DNA of 64,000 bases from Rhodobacterales bacterium RIFCSPHIGHO2_02_FULL_62_130 (GTDB lineage: Bacteria; Pseudomonadota; Alphaproteobacteria; Rhodobacterales; Rhodobacteraceae), in assembly GCA_001828855.1 (NCBI GenBank), contig MHZT01000001.1:62001-126000 (forward strand). Direction: 5' to 3'. Positions 52,557-61,607 of the stretch are shown here, piece after piece. The notes beneath the pieces are model-generated. The model was given only the letters and a program-made list of their open reading frames with translations, searched no databases and had not been told where the DNA came from. Position 1 is the stretch's first letter; every line of letters starts with the position of its first letter. A program made the position numbers and the translations under genes.

Positions 52557-53897
52557 CTAGCTGATGGCGGCGGCGGCAACCAGCAAAAGCACTGTGGCCG
52601 CCCCTGCAAACAGCGCAAAGCGGGGCAGGCCCAGCAGCGGTTTGGCGGGATCATCCGGCAACTTCATCCCACCCCGTGCCGCAGGTTTGGCGGGCGTCAG
52701 TTCCGGGATCGTGATCACGGGGCGCAGGTCAAGCTGACGTTCCATCTGGGCGGCGGTGCGAACCACGGGGCGCATCAGGTCAAGCAGAAAGGCCAGCCCG
52801 AACGCGCCCAGAATGCTTGCCATCGCCCCAGCCACAGCGATCTTTTTGCTGCTGCCGCCGGTGGGATATTCCGGCGTCACGGCCCGTTCCAGCAGGGTAT
52901 AACGTTCGGCCTTCTGGCGTTCCGCCAGCTTTTGCGCGGTTTGGGCGGCGGCAAGATTGGAGGCCACCACGTCATGCTGACCCTGAAGCAAGGTCAGTTT
53001 GCGGTCGTAATTGCCCATGACGCGATCCACCTCGGGGGCCATCGCCAGATCGGCCTCGATGTCGGCGTGGCGGTCGGCGAGGGCGGAAATCTGCGTCTCC
53101 AGCACCCCGATCCGGCTTTGCAGGACGGCGAGTTGACGGCGATCGGTTTCGCGCAGGGTTTCGGTGGTTTGAATTGTGGCCATCTCGGCCTCAAGCCCCA
53201 GTTTTTCCTGAAGTGCGGTGCGCTGGTCGTCCTCGATGCTGACCAATTCATCACGGCGGGCGTCGCGGATGGAAGGCAAAGAGTGATTGTTGGCGGTCTT
53301 GTAGGCCTCGATCTCGGCCTCAAGCGCGCTGATTTCCTGCCACAGCCGGGATTCTTCCTCGGTGTAAAAGGTCACGTTTTCATCGGTGCGGTTGCGCTGA
53401 CCCGCAGCAGATTGATCAAGGATGCCTTGCGCGAGATCATTGGCCACGCGCGCGGCCTGATCGCCGTTGCCCAAGCGGGCATAGATGATAATTGCGGAGA
53501 CGCCGACAACCTGCCCGAAGGCCTGACTGCCTTCGGTGGCCACGGTCTGAAACTGGACCGAGGCGCGCAGCAGGTCGATTTTCTTGTCAGGCGAGAGGGC
53601 GGGCAGATCGGCGAACAGGCCGTGACGGTCGATCATTGCGACCAGTTGTTCCCGTGTGGTCAGGCGTTGCTGGATCGTTTGCAGAATCTGCGCCGACCCA
53701 TTGCTTGCGGGGGCGCCATCGGTTCCGGTGACGGTGGGCATTTCCACCTGAATCACGGCGGCGGCTTCGTAGACATCCGGTCGGGTCTTGGCGAAGACGC
53801 CCGACAGGAGGAGGCCCAGAACGGTCACGGTAATGATCAGCCAGCGTCGGCGTGACAGCAGGTTGAGGAATTCATCAAGGGATTGGATCTGGCCCAA
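52557..53897 (-). CDS. Wzz-like chain-length determinant protein
   Basis: A 446-residue polysaccharide co-polymerase. It has a first membrane span (WLIITVTVLGLLLSGVFA, about residues 19-37), a long periplasmic coiled-coil part (about 180-330), a proline-rich PEYPTGGSSKK motif before a second span (IAVAGAMASILGAFGLAFLL) and an additional hydrophobic C-terminus (FALFAGAATVLLLVAAAAIS). It lacks the cytoplasmic kinase domain, which is encoded separately by the gene two bases upstream at 53900-54835. Confidence 0.9.
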   Translation of the reverse strand: MGQIQSLDEFLNLLSRRRWLIITVTVLGLLLSGVFAKTRPDVYEAAAVIQVEMPTVTGTDGAPASNGSAQILQTIQQRLTTREQLVAMIDRHGLFADLPALSPDKKIDLLRASVQFQTVATEGSQAFGQVVGVSAIIIYARLGNGDQAARVANDLAQGILDQSAAGQRNRTDENVTFYTEEESRLWQEISALEAEIEAYKTANNHSLPSIRDARRDELVSIEDDQRTALQEKLGLEAEMATIQTTETLRETDRRQLAVLQSRIGVLETQISALADRHADIEADLAMAPEVDRVMGNYDRKLTLLQGQHDVVASNLAAAQTAQKLAERQKAERYTLLERAVTPEYPTGGSSKKIAVAGAMASILGAFGLAFLLDLMRPVVRTAAQMERQLDLRPVITIPELTPAKPAARGGMKLPDDPAKPLLGLPRFALFAGAATVLLLVAAAAIS

Positions 53898-53899
53898 AG

Positions 53900-54835
53900 C
53901 TAGTCCTTCCCATAGCGATACTGGGCCGCCTTGCGGTCTTGTGCGCGGTTCAAGACCACACCCATCAGCGGCAAGCGACCCTCGAACAACCGTTCACAGG
54001 CGCGGATGTCTTCGGGGGAGGTGCGGGTGCCGTCGGTCACCAGCAGCACCGCGTCGATACAGGGTGCCAGCGCCAGCACGTCATCGCCGACAAGGGCCGG
54101 AGGCATGTCATACAGCACCACCTCGGGATCAAGCTGTTCCAGCATGGCATCAAGGGCCATCACGGTGTCAGGGTTGTGCAGGCGTTCCGAGGCGTGTTCG
54201 ACCGCTTCGCCGTTCATGCCCAAAGCCAGCGTGCGGCCAAAGCGGCGGAACTGCGCTTCGAGCGGTTGATCGCCTGACAGAAACTCTTCCAGCGGGGCGG
54301 CGTCGGGGACACCCAGAAGATCGGCGAGCCTTGGGCGGCGCAGATCAAGGTCGATCAGGGCGGTGCGGCTGCCGGGGCGGCGCGCAAGCGAAAGGGCAAG
54401 GTTGGTGGCGACAAAGGATTTGCCACAGCCATGGGTCGGCGATGTGACGGCGATCCGCCGCCAGCCCTTGTCGGCCAGCCCGTGCAAAAGCCGCGTGCGA
54501 AGCACATCAAACGCGGCGGCGGCAGGGTCGGAGCCTGATTGCGGGAACAAACCGTTTCCAGCCAGATGTTTCGCCGAAAGCGAAAGCGGGCCGAGCGATT
54601 CCCAGACTTTGGACGGGTTGAAATAGGGCGTCGGAGCAAGGCCGGTGAAAACGTCGCGTCCGGCATCAAGATCAAGGGCAGACCTTGGCTGTTCGATGAC
54701 ATGACCGGGACGGAATACGGAAACTCCGAGGTGTTTGCCGCCTTGCCGTGGATCGGACTTGTCTGCGGGCATGACCCCAAACTCCATATCTGCGCCATTA
54801 ACGGGGCGCGACATCAACATACTGTGTTTGGGCAT
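53900..54835 (-). CDS. CpsD/CapB-like ATPase (BY-kinase family)
   Basis: About 311 residues. The C-terminal two-thirds is a P-loop domain: TSPTHGCGKSFVATNLALSLAR (Walker A), ALIDLDLRRPRLADLLG (BY-kinase Walker A') and VVLYDMPPALVGDD (Walker B). The tail is short (AAQYRYGKD), with two tyrosines rather than the usual tyrosine cluster, so autophosphorylation may be limited. The first 90 residues are low-complexity. ATG 54835 is chosen; GTG 54880 lacks a ribosome binding site, and ATG 54820 or 54814 are possible. It partners the Wzz-like protein. Confidence 0.85.
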   Translation of the reverse strand: MPKHSMLMSRPVNGADMEFGVMPADKSDPRQGGKHLGVSVFRPGHVIEQPRSALDLDAGRDVFTGLAPTPYFNPSKVWESLGPLSLSAKHLAGNGLFPQSGSDPAAAAFDVLRTRLLHGLADKGWRRIAVTSPTHGCGKSFVATNLALSLARRPGSRTALIDLDLRRPRLADLLGVPDAAPLEEFLSGDQPLEAQFRRFGRTLALGMNGEAVEHASERLHNPDTVMALDAMLEQLDPEVVLYDMPPALVGDDVLALAPCIDAVLLVTDGTRTSPEDIRACERLFEGRLPLMGVVLNRAQDRKAAQYRYGKD

Positions 54836-54893
54836 CCAGACACCGGGCTCCTGCAACAGCGCGGCCACGAAGGACGTCACCGAATGAAATGGG

Positions 54894-54909
54894 CCTGTCT
54901 TGCGACAGG
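54894..54909. repeat. Hairpin CCTGTC-TTGC-GACAGG
   Basis: A perfect 6-bp stem in the divergent region between the CpsD-like and GT2 genes. The arms CCTGTC and GACAGG also appear at 51417-51444 upstream of the ExoY-like gene. Confidence 0.4.
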
Positions 54910-55041
54910 TTTCGCGCCGGATTTCGCCCGTGATTCATATGGCGCTGCCGCCAATACCTTCAAGGGAATCGCCCGGGCCCCCGCCCAGTTCAGAGGTAAA
55001 TAGCAGAGATACCATTAAAATGGAAGTCTGCGCCCCGCCGT

Positions 55042-55069
55042 GCGGGTCATGGTAAAGCCATGATCCTGC
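55042..55069 (+). promoter_or_regulatory. Leader hairpin upstream of the GT2 gene
   Basis: TCATGG (55047-55052) pairs with CCATGA (55058-55063) around TAAAG, and the stem extends outward through GCGGG/CCTGC with one bulge. It lies about 40 bases before the glycosyltransferase start. Confidence 0.4.
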
Positions 55070-55109
55070 GCGTAATCTGCACCAGTTACGGGGGGCTGAC
55101 AGGGTTGTG

Positions 55110-56075
55110 ATGACGCAGGATGGCGTGCCGATAGATGCGGTGGTGATCGGGCGCAACGAGGGCGCGCGGCTGCTGGCCTGTCTGCAATCGCTGGCGGGTC
55201 AGGTGCGGCGGCTGGTCTATGTGGATTCGGGGTCCGGCGACGGATCGTTGGTGGCGGCGCGGGCCTTGGGGGCCGAGGTGGTGGTGCTGGACATGACGCT
55301 GCCCTTCACGGCGGCGCGGGCGCGCAATGCGGGTCTGGCGGTGCTGGCGGATGATCCGCCGGCCTTTGTGCAGATGGTGGATGGCGATTGCGCGGTGCAG
55401 GCGGGCTGGCTTGCGGTGTCGGCGCAGTTTCTGGCGGCGCATCCGCAGGCGGCTTTGGTCTTTGGCAGGCGGCGCGAGCGGTTTCCCGAGGCTTCGATTT
55501 ACAACCGGCTGTGTGATTGGGAATGGGATACGCCCTTGGGACTGGCTGCGGCCTGCGGTGGCGATATGCTGATCCGCTGGGTGGCGGTGGATCAGGTGGG
55601 CGGCTATCGCAACGAGGTGATTGCAGCCGAAGACGACGAGATGTGCCAGCGCCTGCGCGGCGCAGGGTGGGAGTTGTGGCGGATCGGACAGGAGATGACG
55701 CTGCATGATGCGGCGATCTTGCGGTTCGGTCAGTGGTGGCGCCGCGCGGTGCGGGCGGGGCATGGCTTTGCCCAAGTGGGTGCGCTGCAGCCGCAGCACT
55801 TTGTTGCCGAGCGGCGGCGGGTCTGGATGTGGGGCGCGGTTTTGCCGGTGCTGGCGCTGGTTTGGGGACCGCTGACGCTGGGGGTGGCGCTGCTTTATGC
55901 GACGTCGTTTGCGCGGGGGGCGTGGCGGTTTTCGCGCAAAGGGGCGGGCGCGCGGCAGGCCTTGGCGGCGTCTGCGCTGATCACCTTGTCGAAATTTCCG
56001 AATTTGCAGGGTGTTCTGACCTATCATTGGCGCAAGCGGCGCGGGGCTGTGGCGCGGATTATCGAGTATAAGTGA
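55110..56075 (+). CDS. Family 2 glycosyltransferase
   Basis: A 321-residue GT-A enzyme. IDAVVIGRNEGARLLACLQSL starts the nucleotide-binding fold, YVDSGSGDGS and QMVDGDCAVQAGW hold the DxD-type residues, and IAAEDDEMCQRLRGAGWELW is the acceptor-side ED motif. Two hydrophobic segments near the C-terminus (VWMWGAVLPVLALVWGPLTLGVALLYA) anchor it in the membrane. ATG 55110 is preferred to the adjoining GTG 55107. It begins the plus-strand operon that contains the fusion oxidoreductase. Confidence 0.92.
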   Translation: MTQDGVPIDAVVIGRNEGARLLACLQSLAGQVRRLVYVDSGSGDGSLVAARALGAEVVVLDMTLPFTAARARNAGLAVLADDPPAFVQMVDGDCAVQAGWLAVSAQFLAAHPQAALVFGRRRERFPEASIYNRLCDWEWDTPLGLAAACGGDMLIRWVAVDQVGGYRNEVIAAEDDEMCQRLRGAGWELWRIGQEMTLHDAAILRFGQWWRRAVRAGHGFAQVGALQPQHFVAERRRVWMWGAVLPVLALVWGPLTLGVALLYATSFARGAWRFSRKGAGARQALAASALITLSKFPNLQGVLTYHWRKRRGAVARIIEYK

Positions 56076-56088
56076 CAAAGGGTCAGGC

Positions 56089-58164
56089 ATGGTCATTCGG
56101 GTAGGATTTGTCGGCGCGGGCTATATCGCGCAATGGCACGCCGAGGCTTTGGCAGCCGCAGGTGCGCGGCTGGTGGCGGTGGCAGATCCGGCGGGGGCGG
56201 AGGGGTTTGCGGCGGCTTGGGGGGCGGTGGCCTATCGGTCGATCGACAAGATGCTGGCGGCGGGCGGATTGGACGCCGTGCATGTGCTGACCCCGCCGCA
56301 TCTGCATTGCGCCCATGCGCTAAAAGCGCTGGATGCGGGGCTGCATGTGCTGGTGGAAAAGCCGTTTGCGGTGACGCGGGCCGAGGCCGAGGCGATGGTG
56401 CTGGCGGCGGGTCGTGCGGGTAAGGTCATTGCGGTGAACCACAATTTTCTGGCCCTGCCAGCCTATCAGCGCCTGAAACGGGCGTTGGCCGAGGGCGTTC
56501 CGGGGGGCATCGACAGTGTCGATATACGCTGGCGGTTTCCGCTGTCGCCGCTGCGCTCGGGGCCGTTCGGGCTGTGGATGCTGCGCGAACCTGCGAACCT
56601 GCTGCTGGAACTTGGGCCGCATCTGTTTGCCTTTGCCCATGATCTTGTCGGTCCATTGACCGAGATTGATCTGCGCCTGTCCAAGCCTGTGACGCTGCCC
56701 GGCGGGAGGGTGCAGTATCAGGGCTGGCATATGCGCGCCAAGGCAGGGGCGGTGGATGTGGTGCTGAACCTGTCCTTGGTCGAGGGGGCCGAGGATCGGT
56801 CGGTCGAGGTGCGCGGCGTCACTGCGGTGGCGCGGCTGGATTACGGCAATGATCTGCTGGTGATGGATCGGCCAAATGCGTCGGATATTGTGGTGAACCC
56901 GCTGCGGGCGCAGGTTTCGCTGGCGGGGCAGCATCTGCGCGAGGGGCTAAGGAACGCCGCGCGGCAAGGGCTGTCGCTGAACCGCAAATCGCCCTACGGG
57001 CTTGGCTTTCGCGGCGCGGTTTCGGCGTTTCATCGCGCGGTAGCGGGGGGCGTTCTGCCGCCCGCCTTTTCGGGGGACTCGGCGGTTGCGGTGATGGCGG
57101 GGATCGAGGCGGCAGTTGCCTTGGTGCCAATGCAGGCGGTGGCGGCGGTGGAACCGCGCGATCTGGGGCCGGCGCGGGTGCTGGTGATCGGCGGGACGGG
57201 CTTTATCGGGCGGGCGCTGACGCGGGCGCTGGTGGATCAAGGGCGGCGGGTGCGGGTGCTAAGCCGTGGTCGCGCCAACCCCTTTGCCGATCTGGGCGAC
57301 GGGGTCGAGGTGGTGGCGGGATCGCTGTCTGATCCGGTAGCGTTGCAGGCGGCGATGGCGGGGATTTCGGTCGTCTATCATCTGGCAAAGGCCGAGGAAA
57401 CGTCTTGGGAGAGCTATCTGCACAACGATGTGGCGGTGGTGGAACGGGTGGCCGAGGCTGCCTTGGCGGCGGGGGTGGCGCGGTTTGTCTATACCGGCAC
57501 GATTGCCTCGTATGATGCTTCGGATGCGGCTGTGCCGATCACCGAGGCGACCCCATTTGGTCCGATGGAAAACCGCAACCTTTATGCGCGGTCCAAGGCA
57601 CTGTGCGAGGCGCGGCTGCAAGAGATGCACCGCCTGCGCGGGCTGCCCTTGGTGATTGCAAGGCCGGGGATCGTGCTGGGGGAGGGCGGGCCGTTCCAGC
57701 ATTGGGGGATTGGTCGCTGGCACGGGGCGGGGGCGGTGCGGATCTGGGGCGCGGGGCGCAATCTGCTGCCCTTTGTGCTGATCGATGATGTGGCCGATGG
57801 GCTGGTGAGGATGGGCGAGGTGGCGGGGATTGAAGGCCAGTCGTTCAATCTGGTGGGAGAGCCTTTGCTGACGGCGCAGGGGTATTTCGCGGCGATCCGG
57901 CGTCTGACAGGGGTGCAGATCCGCGTGGCGCGGGGCAATCTGGTGGTGTTTTATCTGGTGGATGTGGGGAAGTATCTGCTGAAGCGGTTTGCCTTGCGGA
58001 AGACAGGGTTACGCAAGCCCCTGCTGGTTGATTGGAAATCGCGCGCGCATCTGTCTGCCTTTCGGAACGACAAGGCCAAGGCGGCGCTTGGCTGGCAACC
58101 TGAAGCGGATCGTGCAGCGTTCGAGGCGCGGGCGGTTGGCTATCCGGGGCTGTTCGGGTTCTAG
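56089..58164 (+). CDS. Fusion of Gfo/Idh/MocA dehydrogenase and extended SDR/epimerase
   Basis: A 691-residue two-domain protein. Residues 1 to about 350 are a Gfo/Idh/MocA oxidoreductase: VGFVGAGYIAQWHAEAL binds NAD(P) and VLVEKPFAVT holds the EKP motif (Glu90, Lys91, Pro92). From about residue 363 an extended SDR begins: VLVIGGTGFIGRALTRALV, a TGTIASYD region, and NLYARSKALCEARL with Tyr499 and Lys503. Each domain looks complete. In this locus it probably makes or modifies a nucleotide sugar by successive oxidation and reduction or epimerisation. No frame break is seen at the junction. Confidence 0.9.
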   Translation: MVIRVGFVGAGYIAQWHAEALAAAGARLVAVADPAGAEGFAAAWGAVAYRSIDKMLAAGGLDAVHVLTPPHLHCAHALKALDAGLHVLVEKPFAVTRAEAEAMVLAAGRAGKVIAVNHNFLALPAYQRLKRALAEGVPGGIDSVDIRWRFPLSPLRSGPFGLWMLREPANLLLELGPHLFAFAHDLVGPLTEIDLRLSKPVTLPGGRVQYQGWHMRAKAGAVDVVLNLSLVEGAEDRSVEVRGVTAVARLDYGNDLLVMDRPNASDIVVNPLRAQVSLAGQHLREGLRNAARQGLSLNRKSPYGLGFRGAVSAFHRAVAGGVLPPAFSGDSAVAVMAGIEAAVALVPMQAVAAVEPRDLGPARVLVIGGTGFIGRALTRALVDQGRRVRVLSRGRANPFADLGDGVEVVAGSLSDPVALQAAMAGISVVYHLAKAEETSWESYLHNDVAVVERVAEAALAAGVARFVYTGTIASYDASDAAVPITEATPFGPMENRNLYARSKALCEARLQEMHRLRGLPLVIARPGIVLGEGGPFQHWGIGRWHGAGAVRIWGAGRNLLPFVLIDDVADGLVRMGEVAGIEGQSFNLVGEPLLTAQGYFAAIRRLTGVQIRVARGNLVVFYLVDVGKYLLKRFALRKTGLRKPLLVDWKSRAHLSAFRNDKAKAALGWQPEADRAAFEARAVGYPGLFGF

Positions 58165-58913
58165 CGGTTCCGCAGTCTGATCGCGGCAACGATCTGCGCG
58201 GGCAGGATTGCCGCACAGCTTGCATAGCGGGGGATCAGGCGGCGCGGGCTGGTGGCGGCGCGCCACAGCCATTCCAGCGCCAGTTTGCGCGCCCAAAGCG
58301 GCGCACGGGTCTGGGTGCCTGCGATGAAATCAAGGCCCGCGCCAATGGAGGCAAAGCCGATGGTCGGGGCAAGCTCGCGGCCACGGGCAGCGAAGATTTC
58401 CTGCTTTGGCGCACCAAGGGCAATCAGGCACAGGCCGGTGTCACGGGCGGAAAGTTCGGCCAGAATACGCGCCGCCTCGGCACCTGTGGGATCAAAGCCC
58501 ATTGCGGGGGCGATGCGGGCGGTGATCCTCAGGTCGGGAATGTCCTGCATCAGTCTGGTCGCGGCGGCAGACAGTGCGGCATCGCTGCTGCCGACAAGTG
58601 CAACGCCCACACCCGCTTTGGCGGCAAGTTGGGCAAGGGGGCGCACAAGGTCCGATCCCGGCACCAGATGCACGGGGCGGCGGGCAAGGCGCGACAGCCA
58701 CACGACGGGATTGCCATCGGCCACCACCAGATCCTGTGCAGCATAAGCGGCGCGGAACGGGGCCGAGCGCGACAGTTTCACCAGATGATCCAGATTGATC
58801 GTGGCCAGTGCAAAGCCGCGACGGGCGGCAAATCGCGCCCCCACGCTGGAGAGCAGGGCGGCAGTCGAGCCGATATTCACGGCTATCACGGTGGTGCCAA
58901 AGCGGAATTGCAC
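58161..58913 (-). CDS. WecB/TagA/CpsF family glycosyltransferase
   Basis: A 250-residue GT26 enzyme that transfers N-acetylmannosamine, its uronic acid or glucose to a lipid-linked sugar. Family landmarks are FALATINLDHLVKLSRS, VVADGNPVVWLSRLARRP, VALVGSSDAALSAAATRL and LCLIALGAPKQEIFAARG. It runs against the neighbouring genes and overlaps the end of the fusion gene by four bases tail to tail. It has its own 148-base upstream region with 13-bp direct repeats. Confidence 0.93.
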   Translation of the reverse strand: MQFRFGTTVIAVNIGSTAALLSSVGARFAARRGFALATINLDHLVKLSRSAPFRAAYAAQDLVVADGNPVVWLSRLARRPVHLVPGSDLVRPLAQLAAKAGVGVALVGSSDAALSAAATRLMQDIPDLRITARIAPAMGFDPTGAEAARILAELSARDTGLCLIALGAPKQEIFAARGRELAPTIGFASIGAGLDFIAGTQTRAPLWARKLALEWLWRAATSPRRLIPRYASCAAILPAQIVAAIRLRNR

Positions 58914-58931
58914 GGGCGCGTCCTTTGCAAG

Positions 58932-58983
58932 TTGCGCGATTGCATAGCAGATGCAGGATCGGTGTCACGTTTGCGCGATTGCA
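58932..58983. repeat. Two 13-bp direct repeats TTGCGCGATTGCA
   Basis: Perfect copies at 58932-58944 and 58971-58983, 39 bases apart, in the region between the divergent WecB-like and acyltransferase genes. The first is preceded by TGCAA, forming TGCAA/TTGCA inverted halves. Candidate operator. Confidence 0.55.
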
Positions 58984-59061
58984 GGGCTGGCAACAATCCG
59001 TTTCGTGGCTTTTACGGAACAAGTCGTTGCGGGAGGGCGCGGGCTGAATTAGTCCATTGCC

Positions 59062-59955
59062 ATGAAAAAGCAGGTGCAGCACCGCCAGTCTATTGATCTT
59101 GCCCGATTCTGCGCGGCGTTTGGCGTGGTGTTCTCGCATGCTTTTCCGACGACCGAGGATTGGGTCGGGCATTTGTCGGTGGGGCTGTTTCTGATCCTGA
59201 CGGCTTTTCTGGCGATGCAGTCGATGCAGCGGGCGGGCGGGCGCTATGGCTTTGTGGCGCGGGCGCAAAAGCTGGTGGTGCCGTGGCTGTTGTGGTCTGC
59301 GTTCTTTCGGGTGGTTGATCTTGTGGTGTCCGATACTGCGGACAGGTTCATCCTGCTGGAAAATCCGTGGACGCTGCTGATCGGGTCAAGCATCCATCTG
59401 TGGTTTTTGCCTTTCATCATGGGCGCTATGGCTTTTGTGCAGCCGGTCGGTCGGCAGATCAATTCGCCCGCGCGGCTGATCCGGGCTTGTGCGGGATTGG
59501 TGGCGCTGTCTGTGCCGTTCTTTTGGGCGCATGACAGGCTGGGGCTGCCCGAGCCGTTGCCGCAATGGCTGATCGCGCTGCCGGTCTATCTGCTGGGGCT
59601 GCTGATGGGGATCGCGCAGGCGATGGGGCGGCCATTGCCGACCTTGGCGGCGGCGGCGGGGATGTCCCTGGTGGCCTATATCGTGACAGGGGGGGCGCCG
59701 TGGTTCTTCACACCTTTGGCGGCGGTTCTGGTGTTCGAGGTGCTGTGGCGGCTGCCGATGCAGGCGCGGTTTTTGCCCGCATTGGGGCAGGCGGCCTTTG
59801 GCATCTACCTTTTGCATCCCTTTATGATGCTGGTGGTTTACAAGCTGTTTGGCAGTGGCGTGGCCCCGATGTTCTCGGCGGTGGCGGCGTTTCTCATGTC
59901 TTGGGCCGGCGTGGTGGTTGCGCGGAAAATCCCTCTGGTTGCACGTCTGATGTAG
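59062..59955 (+). CDS. Acyltransferase family 3 membrane protein
   Basis: A 297-residue integral membrane acyltransferase with about eight to ten hydrophobic segments. The N-terminal HRQSIDLARFCAAFGVVFSHAFP includes the Arg-x10-His type motif of the family (here Arg in LAR and His in SHAF). Such enzymes add acetyl or other acyl groups to sugars of O-antigens and exopolysaccharides, so it is a likely tailoring enzyme for the polymer made by this locus. Confidence 0.88.
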   Translation: MKKQVQHRQSIDLARFCAAFGVVFSHAFPTTEDWVGHLSVGLFLILTAFLAMQSMQRAGGRYGFVARAQKLVVPWLLWSAFFRVVDLVVSDTADRFILLENPWTLLIGSSIHLWFLPFIMGAMAFVQPVGRQINSPARLIRACAGLVALSVPFFWAHDRLGLPEPLPQWLIALPVYLLGLLMGIAQAMGRPLPTLAAAAGMSLVAYIVTGGAPWFFTPLAAVLVFEVLWRLPMQARFLPALGQAAFGIYLLHPFMMLVVYKLFGSGVAPMFSAVAAFLMSWAGVVVARKIPLVARLM

Positions 59956-60024
59956 GCATCAAAAGATACAGATGCTTCCTTAAGTTGGTCGCATTTCTGC
60001 GCTAACCTGCCCCAGAGCCGCGCG

Positions 60025-61461
60025 TTGAAAGTCCGCCCAAAAGTGCCGTCACCGAATATCCTTGCCTATCTGATGATCGCGATCTGGCCGATCGTGTCTT
60101 GGCAGCTTTGGGCCCGGCTGGACCCTGCGCGGGCGCTGGTCTGGACTATTCTGGCGGGCTATCTGCTGTTGCCGCCGCTGACGGTTTACAATCTGCCTGT
60201 CGTGCCGGATCTGGACAAAGTATCGGTTCCCAATTTGGCCGCGCTGTTTTTTGCGCTGTATTTGCGGCGGGACAGAATATCGGTCCTTCCCACGTCAGCC
60301 CTTGGCAAGGCTTTGATCGGCCTGTTCGTCATCTCGCCCTTTGCGACGGTATTGGCCAATACGGACCCGCTGGAATTCCTGTTGAACAATGTCAGGGGGA
60401 TGCAGATTTACGATTCTGTCGCGGCGGTGACCAACCAGTTTATCATGCTGCTGCCGTTCTTTCTGGCGCGCCGCTATCTTGGCTCGCCCGAGGGGATGCG
60501 CGTGGTGATGGTGGCTTTGATACTGGCGGGGCTTGCCTATTCGCTGCCGATGCTGGTCGAGGCGCGGTTGTCGCCGCAGATGAATGTGTGGGTTTACGGC
60601 TTTTTCCAGCATGATTTCTTCCAGACCATCCGCTTTGGCGGGTATCGCCCGATGGTGTTCCTGCAACACGGGCTTTGGCTGGCGTTCTTCACGCTGATGT
60701 GCCTGTTTTCGGGGATGGTTCTGTTCCGCAACACCGAACCCGAGGCGCGACCAAGGGCGCTGGTGGTGATGCTTTATCTGGCCTTCATGCTGGTGGTCTG
60801 CAAAAGCGTGGGGCCAGCGGTTTATGCGCTGGCGATTTCGCCTTTGCTGTTGCTGTTCAATGTGCGCTGGCAAATGCTGGCGGCGGGGGCGATTGCGGTG
60901 CTGGTTGTCGGGTATCCGTTGCTGCGCGGGCTGCATCTTGTTCCGATTGATGCCATTCTGGAGTTTGCGATCAGCCTAAGTCCCGAACGCGGCGAATCCT
61001 TGGGGTATCGCTTTGAAAACGAAGAGCTGCTGCTGGCGCGCGCCGAACTGCGGCCGTGGTTTGGCTGGGGTGGCTACGGGCGCAACTTCATTCACGATCC
61101 GGTCACCGGCGAGATGGCCAATATCGCCGACGGGATGTGGATCATCACCTTGGGGACTTCCGGCTGGACCGGTTATATCGCGCAATTCGGCCTGCCTGCG
61201 CTGCCGTTGCTGCTGCTGGCCCGCGAGGCTTGGGTGGCTCCGGCAAAGGTGCTGTCACCTTATGTTGCGGGGCTGGGATTGATCCTTGCGGCGAACCTGC
61301 TGGATTTATTGCCGAATGCAACACTCATTCCCTTTACGTGGTTGATGGCGGGGGCTTTGCTGGGCGAGGCCGAGCGATTGGCGCTGTTGCGGCGGGATCG
61401 GGAGATGGAGGCGGCGCGGCAGGGTATGCATGCGGGCCGGCCAAGGCGGACGGTGATCTGA
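60025..61461 (+). CDS. Wzy/O-antigen ligase-like membrane protein
   Basis: A 478-residue polytopic protein with about 11 to 13 hydrophobic segments and a large loop around SPERGESLGYRFENEELLLARAELRPWFGWGGYGRNFIHD, a pattern shared by Wzy polymerases and O-antigen ligases. It should polymerise or ligate the repeat unit in the periplasm. Start TTG 60025 gives the longest frame; GTG 60043 is an alternative that still precedes the first membrane span. Given the flippase and chain-length protein, a polymerase role is favoured. Confidence 0.8.
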   Translation: MKVRPKVPSPNILAYLMIAIWPIVSWQLWARLDPARALVWTILAGYLLLPPLTVYNLPVVPDLDKVSVPNLAALFFALYLRRDRISVLPTSALGKALIGLFVISPFATVLANTDPLEFLLNNVRGMQIYDSVAAVTNQFIMLLPFFLARRYLGSPEGMRVVMVALILAGLAYSLPMLVEARLSPQMNVWVYGFFQHDFFQTIRFGGYRPMVFLQHGLWLAFFTLMCLFSGMVLFRNTEPEARPRALVVMLYLAFMLVVCKSVGPAVYALAISPLLLLFNVRWQMLAAGAIAVLVVGYPLLRGLHLVPIDAILEFAISLSPERGESLGYRFENEELLLARAELRPWFGWGGYGRNFIHDPVTGEMANIADGMWIITLGTSGWTGYIAQFGLPALPLLLLAREAWVAPAKVLSPYVAGLGLILAANLLDLLPNATLIPFTWLMAGALLGEAERLALLRRDREMEAARQGMHAGRPRRTVI

Positions 61462-61607
61462 TGGTGCGGAAATGTCCGGGGGTTTGGCAAAAGCAAGGCG
61501 CAACCGCTGCGCCGCTTGTCCGTGGGGGGGGGCGGGTAGGGCAAAGCTTGAAAATACCTTGCATTATAGGCGCTTGCGCGGACGGCGGCGGGCAGAGAAG
61601 GCAGTAA

